39,225 bases of DNA. Source: an uncultured Merdimonas sp. Its GTDB lineage: Bacteria; Bacillota; Clostridia; Lachnospirales; Lachnospiraceae. Of the stretch, positions 31,265 to 39,225 are shown one piece after another. The position numbers were made by a program, and so were the translations under genes. The notes below the pieces were generated by a model. That model saw only the letters and a list, made by a program, of their open reading frames with translations. It did not search any database and had not been told where the DNA came from. Every line of letters begins with the position of its first letter. Position 1 is the stretch's first letter. The DNA is taken from assembly GCA_944375745.1 (NCBI GenBank), contig CALWAV010000044.1, forward strand, positions 1-39,225, in the 5' to 3' direction.

Positions 31265-34200
31265 ATGAAACAGAAAGCAGTGAAACGAATACTGGCATTT
31301 GCGCTGGCGTTTGCTCTGGGACTTTCCGGGGGACAAGCGGCTTATGCGGCTGAGACATCTTCAGAAAGCGCAGTGACCATACCGATTGTGTGGCCGGGAG
31401 AAGGCGAGGATGCATCCCCTAATATTCAGAAAGCTATTGAGAGGGCAAAAAAGCTGGACAGGCCGGTAATACTGGAATTTGAAAAGGATAAGGTATATCA
31501 TGTTTTTCCGGAAACGGCTTACCATGAAACGGGCTATTATATTTCCAATGCGGCAACCAAGGAGGAAAACCCCAATGGAGAGCGTTGGAGTGCATTGTTC
31601 CTAAAAGACATGGAGAATGTGACAGTTGAGGGAAATAATGCGCTGCTTATGACCCATGGAGTGATGACACCTATTTTGGTGGATAACAGTGAAAATGTAG
31701 TATTTCAGAATCTGCATGTAGATTGGGCCAGACCTACGATGTCGGAGTTTACAGTGACCGAAGTAGGCGATACCTATGCCAGGATCAAAGTAAACGAAAG
31801 CTCTTTATACGAAATCAGCGGCAATCAGGTGCGCTGGCTCAGTGAAAAAAAGCCGGATGGGAGCTATTACTGGACATTAACAGGAGGACTATGTGTGCAG
31901 TATGATCCGGAAAGAGATATTGCATGGCGTTCAAACTTCGGCTGGGGGAATTCTATTACAGATGAGGGTGACAATGTACTGCGGCTTGAATATGGTTCCA
32001 GGCCCAGTCTTACGGTAGGGCAGACCTATCAATTTCGCTCGGGAAGCAGAGATCAGGTGGGTACCTTTATACATAAAAGCAAGAATGTCCATTTTGAAAA
32101 TATGGGATTCCATTACATGCATGGACTGGGCATTGTGGGACAGCGTACAGAAAACCTTTCTTTCAATAAACTGGATTGTACGCCGCGTCCGGAGACGGGA
32201 AGAACCTGTGCAAGCTCTGCGGATTTTATTCAGATTTCCGGCTGCAAGGGTCTTATCAGTATTACAAACAGTGAATTCCGTGGAGCCCATGACGATGTGT
32301 TTAATATTCATGGAACTCATTTACAGATTACAGATGCGATACCGGAAAGCAATCAGATTAAAGTGACATTCAGAGAGACACGTTCCTGGGGATTTGAAGT
32401 CTTTGAGCAGGGCGATGAAATAGAATTTATTAATTCAAACAGCATGCTGCCCTACGGGAAAAACAGGGTAAAAGCGGTTGAAAGGCTGGATGACACGAAT
32501 ATTTTACTGACACTGGAAGAGGCGCTTCCCTCTGATATCCGGGTAGGGGCAGATGTTGTGGAAAATGCCACATGGACGCCGGATGTGCTGGTAAAGGGAA
32601 ATGAAGCATACGCAATTCCTACCAGAGGAATTCTCTGTACTACCAGAGGGAATGTGAGAATTGAAGACAATCTGTTTTACAAGACACAGATGAGCGGCGT
32701 CCTTTTGGAGGATGATGGCCGCGGCTGGTACGAGTCTGGCTACATTACAGACATGACCATTAAGAACAATACGTTTGTAGAATGCGGCGGCCCGGTTATT
32801 TATTCAAACCCGCAGACAAATGTATTGGATCCGGAGAAAACCGTACACTCAAATATTACAATTACAGGGAACACGTTTAAGGGAAACAGTCAGATTCGCG
32901 CTATCAGTACGAAAAATCTGGTGGTGGAAGGAAATATATTTGAAGATGGCGGAAATGTCAGTCTGACGGCATGTAATGGTTATGAAATCGCGGATAATAA
33001 CCAGGGCTTAGGCAGTGTAAGCGCGGATAATTCTGTGGGGGACAGAAGCCTGACTTCACTGAAGCTGGAAAAAGAAGAGGCGCAGGTTACAACCCTGGAT
33101 CGTACAGGAATGAAGGTTACAGAAGCTGTTAACGAGCGTGACGGGTATTCAAGGGATAACATTCTGGATGGAGATAAAGGCACGTTCTGGCACAGCGATT
33201 GGGATAATCCTTTAGAGCAGTATAGCATTACTGTTGACTTGAATGGAGAAAAAAGGTTTAACCGGGTGGCCTATCTTCCAAGACAAAATGAAGCGAATGG
33301 AAGAATTACAGAGTATGAGCTTTATGTGAAAAAACCGGGAAGCAGTGAGTTTGAAAAAATCGCTGAAGGAAATTGGGCGGCATCTGTGGAAGAACAATAT
33401 ATTAATTTTGACACAGTGACTGCCACAGAGATTAAACTGACAGCTACAGATGGAGTAAAAGATTCGTCTAACAGATTTATTGCGTCCATTGCGGAATTGA
33501 ACTTTCAGATGGCAGAAGAGAGCGCAGAGCAGCTGCAGATAGGGCAGAAGCAGAGGCTCCAGATGAAAGTTCTGGGAAAAACAGGTATGCCGGCGCAGCT
33601 TCCGGAAGATGCAGTGACTTATGAGAGCTCTGATGAAACTGTGGCAGTTGTGTCAGATGATGGGACAGTTACAGCTGTAGGACAAGGAGAGGCTGAAATC
33701 ACAGTGACTGTCAGGGCTTACGGGAAAGAATTGTCGGATTCTATTTTGATTCAGGTAGGAGAAGAAACTTATTCATCCATTGAATCGATTGATATCAAAT
33801 GGGAACCGGCAGAGGGCGGAGTCCAGCTTCAGGCGGATATTCAGCCGGAAGGCGCAGGTGCTGATTTGATGTGGGAAGCTGAGACTTGTTCCGGCGCACC
33901 AGCATTGATTACACAGGATGGCTTCTTAAGTATCGCGGGCAATGGAAGGGCAAAGGTGACAGCATATTCCAAGAACGATCCGGAAGTCAGAGATTCTGTG
34001 ATGCTGGTGGCAGCAGAAGAGAAAGAAGCAGACGGAACATGGAACATTATCAATGAGAACAAAGCGAATTGGCAAGTCATAGAAGATGGAAAGCTGGAAC
34101 TGGTAACTGAGAGCGGCGCTATCTGGAGCGGTACGACCAATACGGTAAAGAACGTAATTACCATAGATGCCGGAGCAGAGAATTTTGAACTTGTGACGAA

Positions 34201-36529
34201 GATGGCCTACCAGCCGGGAGCCAATTATGCGGAAGCAGGTATTATTTTCTGTGAAGATCTGGATAATTATGTAATGCTCACAAGAAAGAAGCATTCCGGC
34301 TATAATTCAAACGGAAATATATACAGCATGATCACAGAACAGGGAGGAAATGCGCAGGAGAGTCCTGCTGACCATGTGGTGATTGATGATGTGGCGGATG
34401 ATACAGTCTATTTGAAATTAAAGAAAGAGGGGAATAGTTACAGCGGTTATTATAGCGCGGATGGCCAGGCGTGGAAGCCGGTATGGGAAAATCGTACTCT
34501 GGAATTTTCAGAAATTCCGCGTGTGGGTGTGATAGGATACAATGGCGGCACTGCCGTATACGACTATCTGGAGATAAATGGAACTAAGATTACTTTTGAG
34601 AAGATGAATCCTTCTGTAAAATACATGGAAGCAGAAGCGACAGAGATATTCCAGACGGAAATTCAGATTGTGAGCGGAACCCAGGGACGGGAACCGTATC
34701 TGCCGGATGCGGTAGGTGTTGTGTGGAATGGACAGTATCAGGATCTGGTTGATGTAGACTGGGATACAGAAGGGTATGACGCAGATAAGGTAGGAACCTA
34801 TACTTTAAAAGGAAGTACAGATTCGGCAGATCTTGAAGCGGCTTGTATCATCCATGTGGTTGCAAATAAAGAAAAATTGGAAAAAGTGATTGCCCAGGCA
34901 AACAGAAAACTGGAAGCAGCTTATGAGGCGGAGACATGGAAGGAATTTCAGACAGTTCTTGCGGAAGCAGAGGCTGTGCTTGAAACAGAAGATATGACCC
35001 TGCCGCAGGAGACTGTAGACGAGTGTGCAGGAAAACTGACTGAGGCTATGGACGGGCTGAAAGTAAAAGCAGATCTGGATGGATTAAATACTCTTATTAC
35101 AGAAGCAGAGAAGCTTACCAGTGAACAGGATCCTGAGAAAGTGTATGATAATGAAACACTGGAAGAAGACAGACTCAACGGTTATTATTCGAAAGAGGCC
35201 CTGACTGAACTGGAGAAAATGATTTCAGAATATCAACAGCTTGCAGAGAAATTGCAGGAGATAGAGGATATGATGAAAGATGAAGCGTCAGAAGAGCCTG
35301 AGGAAGAGCCAGGGACACCTGTAGAAGAACCGGAAGAGTCGGAAACACCAGCGGAAGAGCCGGGGATACCTGCGGAAAAACCGGAGGAGCCTGCGGAAAA
35401 ACCGGAAGCGCCAGCAGAGGAGCCGGAAGCACCAGCAGAAGATCCGGAAGAACCCATGGAGGAGCCGGAAATATCTGTGGATGAATTAGAGCTAGCAAAG
35501 ACAGCACAGCTTCAGAAGAAAGAAGTAATAATTGTAAAAACAGCAGCGCAGATACTGGACAATAAAGACAGTATTTTTACAGAAGATGAAAAGGCTCAGT
35601 GTGCAGAGGCATGTGACAGACTGCTTGCCGGCATAGAGAAGCTGGAAAATTCCAAGGTTTCTGTAAGTACAAAAGCATTGGAGACGCAAATTGCAGAGGC
35701 AGAATCCTGGATGAAGAGTGTAGGTTCAGAGAACTATCAGAAAGAAACATGGGCAAATCTGAAAGCAAAAATACAGGAAGGAAAAGCGCTGATAAGTTCT
35801 GGAATATACAGCAATAGGATGGTGGAAAACAAGATTGCTGAAATTACAGCTTTCAGAGACGCGTTAAAGAGATACTATTCTGTAAGTGTAAATGCCAATG
35901 ATGGAGGAAGCGTTACATCAGATGCTGTAAATGGAAAAGTGCTGCAGGGTGAAAGTGTGGAATTCCATATTTATGCGGAAGATGGCTATCTCATTGATAA
36001 GTTGATTGTGAACGGCTCAGAAGTTCCGGTAGATCAGAAAGAAACGAAGTATGTGGTGGAAAACGTGAACTCAGATGTCCGGCTGACAGTTTTCTTTGAG
36101 AAGGAAATGTCGAATTCGGAACAGGGAGGAGGCAGCCACAGCAATACTTCAGGTGGAAGCACAAATGGAGGAAACAGCAGTGTGCCAGCTCCTCTGCCGC
36201 CAACAGAGCAGCCGTCTCCCATTGTTGTAGTGAAAGAGGATACTGTTTATAAAACAGATACAGAGGAAGAAACTGCCATAGACAAGACAGAGCAGGAGAT
36301 TTCTGAGGGCACTGGTGAAGAGCAGGCTGATGCGGCCCAGGAGCAGAAGGAGACAACTGAATCTGACGAGGATAACCTGTCTCTTGATGATCAGGAACTT
36401 GAAGCTTTGAGCGAGAAGGATAATGAGCAGCAGAGTGTCCTTTACTGGCTGATTCTGCTTTTGGTATTGGCAGCAGCAGGCATTCTTATTATTGGCATTG
36501 TAAGACGGCATAAGAAAACAGAAGAATAG
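31265..36529 (+). CDS. Anchored multidomain GH110-type alpha-1,3-galactosidase
   Basis: This 1754-aa cell-surface protein has a signal peptide to about residue 29 (AAYAAE). A right-handed beta-helix of the GH110 family follows to about 600: the start region VWPGEGEDASPNIQKAIERA and the acidic H342-D343-D344 site in RGAHDDVFNIHG, where the family's catalytic aspartates are expected. Next come a discoidin (F5/8 C) domain (616-750), Big_2-like domains (about 755-900), a LamG-like domain (925-1110), a Big_4-like domain (1138-1201), FIVAR helical repeats (1202-1335, 1472-1537), a Pro/Glu linker (1341-1412), a B-repeat-like domain (1538-1615) and a terminal membrane helix (1725-1748). There is no LPXTG. 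GH110 enzymes remove alpha-1,3-galactose, for example from blood-group B antigens. The start ATG 31265 follows GCAGGAGGG. Confidence 0.85.
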   Translation: MKQKAVKRILAFALAFALGLSGGQAAYAAETSSESAVTIPIVWPGEGEDASPNIQKAIERAKKLDRPVILEFEKDKVYHVFPETAYHETGYYISNAATKEENPNGERWSALFLKDMENVTVEGNNALLMTHGVMTPILVDNSENVVFQNLHVDWARPTMSEFTVTEVGDTYARIKVNESSLYEISGNQVRWLSEKKPDGSYYWTLTGGLCVQYDPERDIAWRSNFGWGNSITDEGDNVLRLEYGSRPSLTVGQTYQFRSGSRDQVGTFIHKSKNVHFENMGFHYMHGLGIVGQRTENLSFNKLDCTPRPETGRTCASSADFIQISGCKGLISITNSEFRGAHDDVFNIHGTHLQITDAIPESNQIKVTFRETRSWGFEVFEQGDEIEFINSNSMLPYGKNRVKAVERLDDTNILLTLEEALPSDIRVGADVVENATWTPDVLVKGNEAYAIPTRGILCTTRGNVRIEDNLFYKTQMSGVLLEDDGRGWYESGYITDMTIKNNTFVECGGPVIYSNPQTNVLDPEKTVHSNITITGNTFKGNSQIRAISTKNLVVEGNIFEDGGNVSLTACNGYEIADNNQGLGSVSADNSVGDRSLTSLKLEKEEAQVTTLDRTGMKVTEAVNERDGYSRDNILDGDKGTFWHSDWDNPLEQYSITVDLNGEKRFNRVAYLPRQNEANGRITEYELYVKKPGSSEFEKIAEGNWAASVEEQYINFDTVTATEIKLTATDGVKDSSNRFIASIAELNFQMAEESAEQLQIGQKQRLQMKVLGKTGMPAQLPEDAVTYESSDETVAVVSDDGTVTAVGQGEAEITVTVRAYGKELSDSILIQVGEETYSSIESIDIKWEPAEGGVQLQADIQPEGAGADLMWEAETCSGAPALITQDGFLSIAGNGRAKVTAYSKNDPEVRDSVMLVAAEEKEADGTWNIINENKANWQVIEDGKLELVTESGAIWSGTTNTVKNVITIDAGAENFELVTKMAYQPGANYAEAGIIFCEDLDNYVMLTRKKHSGYNSNGNIYSMITEQGGNAQESPADHVVIDDVADDTVYLKLKKEGNSYSGYYSADGQAWKPVWENRTLEFSEIPRVGVIGYNGGTAVYDYLEINGTKITFEKMNPSVKYMEAEATEIFQTEIQIVSGTQGREPYLPDAVGVVWNGQYQDLVDVDWDTEGYDADKVGTYTLKGSTDSADLEAACIIHVVANKEKLEKVIAQANRKLEAAYEAETWKEFQTVLAEAEAVLETEDMTLPQETVDECAGKLTEAMDGLKVKADLDGLNTLITEAEKLTSEQDPEKVYDNETLEEDRLNGYYSKEALTELEKMISEYQQLAEKLQEIEDMMKDEASEEPEEEPGTPVEEPEESETPAEEPGIPAEKPEEPAEKPEAPAEEPEAPAEDPEEPMEEPEISVDELELAKTAQLQKKEVIIVKTAAQILDNKDSIFTEDEKAQCAEACDRLLAGIEKLENSKVSVSTKALETQIAEAESWMKSVGSENYQKETWANLKAKIQEGKALISSGIYSNRMVENKIAEITAFRDALKRYYSVSVNANDGGSVTSDAVNGKVLQGESVEFHIYAEDGYLIDKLIVNGSEVPVDQKETKYVVENVNSDVRLTVFFEKEMSNSEQGGGSHSNTSGGSTNGGNSSVPAPLPPTEQPSPIVVVKEDTVYKTDTEEETAIDKTEQEISEGTGEEQADAAQEQKETTESDEDNLSLDDQELEALSEKDNEQQSVLYWLILLLVLAAAGILIIGIVRRHKKTEE
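35287..35500 (+). repeat. Pro/Glu-rich repeat tract in the GH110-type gene
   Basis: Imperfect repeats of units such as AEEPEAP, AEKPEEP and AEEPGIP code for an acidic Pro-rich linker, residues about 1341-1412. The DNA repeats are near-identical and could change length by slippage. It probably spaces the catalytic head away from the wall. Confidence 0.8.
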
Positions 36530-36677
36530 GATAGTTATGCGGCAATGTTTTTACGGGTATAAGTACAAGAATATGGCAGAAGAAGAATCGTCTTCTGTAA
36601 ACAGGAAAAAACAGCTTTAAATTTTGTGCAAAATTGCCTTTGAAAACAGCAGGAAAATTTTTTATAATATCCACAGA

Positions 36678-36732
36678 ACGTGTGGCATACAACTTGCGTA
36701 AATCCAGTCAGTTGTATGCCGCGCGTTTTTTT
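36678..36732 (+). terminator. Terminator after the GH110 gene
   Basis: A 17-bp stem, ACGTGTGGCATACAACT (36678-36694) with its complement at 36710-36726 (two G-U pairs), has a 15-nt loop and ends in seven T. It marks the right edge of the GH110 unit; recognisable MATE sequence begins about 30 nt later. Confidence 0.85.
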
Positions 36733-36760
36733 GTGCGGAGAATGCCCCTGCAGCGGCCGA

Positions 36761-37160
36761 AGAGCCGTGGTGGCACTGGCGCTGGCGGTGCTGATCGGAG
36801 ACGGCTGCTGTGCCTTTGTGAGCCTCTGCCTCGGGCGGAATGAAAAAGAGAAGGCCCATCAGAGTATCGGAAATTCGGTCCTGCTCTGTATTCTGGTCAG
36901 TATTGTTCTTACTGTGATCTACCTTGTTTTCATGGACCCGATTCTGACCATGTTCGGCGGCCGTGTCAACGAGGAAACCTTCTATTATGCGAAGGAATAC
37001 TTTTTCTATATTACCCTTGGCGTTCCGTTTTATATGTTCGGCCAGGCCATGAACCCGATCATCCGTTCTGACGGAAGCCCGGGATTTGCTATGGTTTCCA
37101 CAGTGGCGGGAGCAGTGACCAATCTGATTCTCGATCCGGTTTTCATCTTCGGAAAACCGG
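36761..37160 (+). pseudogene. MATE efflux transporter, middle fragment
   Basis: Starting near 36761, the plus strand encodes about 130 residues of a MATE protein (VALALAVLIGDGCCAFVSLC, LGRNEKEKAHQSIGNSV, later FGQAMNPIIRSDGSPGF and LILDPVFIFG). The family's first 60 residues are absent, as is everything after helix 5-6. At about 37150 it runs directly into the antisense of a histidine kinase gene. There is no start or ribosome binding site of its own. It is not the missing part of the MATE remnant at 11698, since both contain the same middle region. Confidence 0.8.
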
Positions 37161-37754
37161 ATTTTCCGGAATTTCCGCTTCTGTCTCAAAGCCTCCATTT
37201 TGCAGAAGCTCATAGAAATCCAGCAGGGTTTCCCGGCAGATTTCACAGGCATCGATGGGAGAGAGGGGCAGCTCCATATCCCCGGATTCCAGTCTGGCGA
37301 GAGTAAAAAACTGAATGATAAGCTCCGAGATGCTTCTTGCCTTTTCTTCTGCCTTTTTCAGCATCTCCATGTCCAGGCTCCCGCCCTGCTCCGCATTCAG
37401 CCGTAGAATCTCCAGATAGCCGGAGAGAACGGTGAGAGACGTTTTCAGATCGTGGGAGATGTTGGAGAGCATTTTCCGGGAGGAGAGCTCCAGACACCGG
37501 AAGTCGGCGCGCTGGTTTCGGAGTTCTTCCAGAATACGATTGATCTGGGAAGCCAGCTCTTTCATTTCCCGGCTGTCCGTAAAGAGGAGAAGCGGTTCTT
37601 CTCTGTCCTGATCGAGGATTGTTTTCAGGCTCTTCTGTATGTCCCGCAGTTCTCTTCTGAGACCTCTTTGGAAGGCGTGCCGCTGATACAGCACGATACA
37701 CAGAAGCATCAAGATGATAAGAGATAGAAGAAAAATAAGCATGTCTTGATTCAT
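37143..37754 (-). pseudogene. Sensor histidine kinase, truncated before the ATPase domain
   Basis: The 203-aa open frame has one membrane helix (residues 5-24), a linker, and a full dimerization/phosphoacceptor domain with H101 in SNISHDLKTSLTVL. It then ends at PENPVF followed by RR and stop. The HATPase domain (N, D/F, G boxes) should follow here but is lost; the DNA beyond is the MATE fragment in the opposite direction. It overlaps the response regulator stop by 4 nt, the normal kinase-after-regulator order. Without the ATPase domain it cannot autophosphorylate, although phosphatase or decoy activity is conceivable. The ATG at 37754 is the expected start. Confidence 0.8.
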
Positions 37755-38461
37755 AGCCCATCCCCCAGCTTATAACCGATGCCCCAGACGGTCAGAATAT
37801 AGCGCGGACTTCTGGGATTGTCTTCAATCTTGCTCCGCAGCCGGCTGATATGGACGTTGACGGCGTTCTCATCTCCGCACCAGGAGTCCTGCCAGACCAG
37901 GGAGTAGAGCTGTTCCTTAGTGTAGACCTTCTTTGGATTCCGGAGTAGAAGCTTCAGAATCTCAAATTCCTTTGCGGTCAGTTCTATCAGCTGGCCGTTC
38001 TTCGTAAGAGAGTAATCGGACAGGTTCATGACCAGCTCTCCGGCTGTCAGCAGTTCCGGACCGGCAGAGGAGGCAGGAGAGAGGCAGTCGTACAGGATGG
38101 TCCTCCGGATATTGGCCCGGATCCGGGCCAGAAGCTCCACCAGGGAAAAGGGCTTGGTGATGTAGTCGTCCGCACTCAGGCCAAGTCCCAGCGTTTTGTC
38201 TGTTTCCGTGTCTCGGGCAGACAGAATGATGACTGGAACAACGCTTTTGCTGCGGATGTGCTGCATGACGTCTATGCCGCTGATACGGGGAATCATCAGA
38301 TCCAGCAGAACGAGACTGTAGGAGGAACTGTCGAACAGGCGGCAGGCTTCCTCGCCGTCAAAGGCGCAGTCCATATCAAAATTTTCTGAAGTCAGATAGG
38401 TTTTCAGCATCTGGCTGACTTCGGGGTCGTCCTCAATCAGCAGAATGTTATGTCTCTGCAT
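37751..38461 (-). CDS. OmpR/PhoB-family response regulator
   Basis: The 236-aa regulator has a receiver domain with acidic pocket E10-D11-D12, phosphoacceptor D54 in LLDLMIPRISG and K103 in ITKPFS. A C-terminal winged-helix domain follows (ELTAKEFEILKLLLRN, then NAVNVHISRLRSKIED and WGIGYKL). It appears intact. ATG 38461 was chosen because AAAGGAC lies about 11 nt upstream and the receiver starts at once; earlier in-frame codons add an unrelated hydrophobic extension. Its cognate kinase, translated from an ATGA overlap, has lost its ATPase domain, so the regulator may be an orphan controlled by another kinase or by acetyl phosphate. The targets are unknown. Confidence 0.9.
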   Translation of the reverse strand: MQRHNILLIEDDPEVSQMLKTYLTSENFDMDCAFDGEEACRLFDSSSYSLVLLDLMIPRISGIDVMQHIRSKSVVPVIILSARDTETDKTLGLGLSADDYITKPFSLVELLARIRANIRRTILYDCLSPASSAGPELLTAGELVMNLSDYSLTKNGQLIELTAKEFEILKLLLRNPKKVYTKEQLYSLVWQDSWCGDENAVNVHISRLRSKIEDNPRSPRYILTVWGIGYKLGDGL

Positions 38462-38526
38462 ATTCAGGCAGTCCTTTCTTGCCATGTAAATAATGTATGC
38501 CGCCATAAAAATTGCCTGCTTAATCT

Positions 38527-39030
38527 TCATAAAGAAGTAAAGTCTGGCGGCAGAAGAAGCTCAAAAATCCGGTAATCGGTCCTCCCGGTGTCCTCGTAGT
38601 ACATCCGGATGGTGCCGCGGTACTGAAATCCCAGCCTGGTATAGACTTTTTCAGCCGGAAGATTTCCGGAGAGCACATCCAGGCGGATGGTTTGAACCTG
38701 CTGCTCATGCGCCAGCCGGATGGCCCATCTGACCATTTCACCTGCGAAGCCCCTGCGGGAAAAGTCCGGATGGACGCCGAGGGCGTGGATGACCAGAAGT
38801 CTGGAATCCGAGACCTGGACGGACCAGCGGATCTGGCGGTAGCCTTCGTTATACTCATGGTTTACCACCATGCAGGCGGCTGCCTTTCCGTTAGCCATGC
38901 CCAGGTACAGTTCGCCTTTTTCGATGGAATGAAGAAGAAATTCCTGGGAAGGATAGATGTCCTTTTCCCAGCCGGGCTTGAATTCCGCGTCTTCCATGGC
39001 GTCCGTCAGAGAATAGTAGAAATCCCGGAC
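38527..39030 (-). pseudogene. GNAT acetyltransferase, N-terminus lost
   Basis: Most of a GNAT N-acetyltransferase is encoded (from MEDAEFKPGWEKDIYP at ATG 38997). It contains the acetyl-CoA site VIHALGVHPDFSRRGFAGEM and the C-terminal NLPAEKVYTRLGFQYRG. Upstream of that Met, the DNA still reads VRDFYYSLTDAM in frame to about 39030, which looks like the family's residues just before it; there it meets ACT-domain sequence in another frame with a stop. There is no ribosome binding site before 38997. A 156-aa product is possible but the first 25-30 residues of the fold are gone. Confidence 0.65.
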
Positions 39031-39225
39031 GTGTAATCTGTATTATAGGTTGAAAGTGCAAAAATCGAAATCCCGTGTTCTGCCAGGAGCTTTGCGATCT
39101 CAGCCAGTATCCCAATCAGAGAAAAGTCCAGAACACCCTGAATGCGGAAGGCTTTCCAGCCGTCATCCCGCTGAATCGTGTTTGGCGGCACATCCTTTGT
39201 CATGCAGACCAGGGAGTTTTCCTCA
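39006..39225 (-). pseudogene. ACT domain protein, partial and 3'-truncated
   Basis: Entering from the right edge on the minus strand, the frame encodes DDGWKAFRIQGVLDFSLIGI and LLAEHGISIFALSTYNTDY, the second ACT domain of small ACT/CASTOR-like proteins. The usual ending after NTDY (another 20-25 residues) is missing. After Tyr the frame runs for about ten unrelated residues into a stop at 39006, inside the GNAT remnant. The 5' end is outside the window. Such domains bind amino acids; no specific ligand can be named. Confidence 0.7.

Noticed and set aside
35287-35500. CRISPR-like repeat array
   Set aside because: The repeats are in frame and encode a Pro/Glu linker; there are no unique spacers of constant length.
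36100-36529. LPXTG sortase anchor in the GH110-type protein
   Set aside because: LPPTEQ near residue 1655 is too far from the C-terminus and does not fit the motif; the end has only a membrane helix and basic tail.
11698-37160. MATE pieces at 11698-12640 and 36761-37160 as two halves of one split gene
   Set aside because: Both contain the same middle region of the family (RGIGDS...VLDIIF and IIRSDGS...ILDPVF), so they come from two separate genes.

Overview
The window most likely comes from a gut Lachnospiraceae acetogen (Blautia/Marvinbryantia type; the genus is inferred). It carries core Wood-Ljungdahl genes (acsC, acsE, acsB, and metV/rnfC2/metF), uses AGGAGG ribosome binding sites with occasional TTG/GTG starts, and also encodes surface glycan-degrading machinery. 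I saw no rRNA, tRNA, CRISPR array or intact insertion sequence.

Layout. (1) 1-4760: acsC, acsE and, behind its own terminator and promoter, acsB. These carry methyl transfer onto the corrinoid protein and acetyl-CoA synthesis. (2) 4793-7151: a small membrane protein, a CDP-alcohol phosphatidyltransferase and, convergently, a FliB-type protein. (3) 7293-11685: a TetR regulator with promoter and candidate operators, then two half-size ABC exporter genes overlapping by 4 nt. (4) 11698-14299: broken genes (5'-truncated MATE transporter, lipoprotein start joined to the back half of an ArsP-type permease) around an XRE regulator. (5) 14250-17895: a LysR regulator divergent from flavodoxin, ferredoxin-type aldo/keto reductase and a carboxymuconolactone decarboxylase-cupin protein. 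(6) 17939-24099: a leader with two perfect inverted DnaA-box 9-mers, a 1206-residue surface protein, a lipoprotein, a HAD phosphatase and a secreted protein. (7) 24508-28105: the methylene-tetrahydrofolate reductase operon, whose first gene fuses a MetV-like domain to RnfC, followed by a second, stand-alone metV and by metF. (8) 28220-30910: a DUF3786 gene, then a frameshifted flavodoxin lipoprotein, a DUF4405::DUF362 chimera and a permease remnant. (9) 31000-36732: an AT-rich leader and a 1754-residue anchored GH110-type alpha-galactosidase. (10) 36761-39225: broken MATE, histidine kinase, GNAT and ACT genes around an intact OmpR-type response regulator.

How it fits together. metF, metV and the RnfC-type subunit would reduce methylene-H4F to methyl-H4F; AcsE passes the methyl to the corrinoid protein containing AcsC; AcsB condenses it with CO and CoA. 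The glycosidase would supply galactose from host-type alpha-1,3-galactosyl glycans.

Most notable: (a) the MetV-RnfC fusion next to a second complete MetV, which may define an unusual electron-input architecture for methylene-H4F reductase; (b) the density of deletion-like junctions. At least eight places join the front or middle of one recognisable family to unrelated sequence, sometimes in antiparallel orientation, while the acetogenesis genes between them are intact. This is either real accessory-gene decay or assembly chimerism, and read-level evidence would decide.
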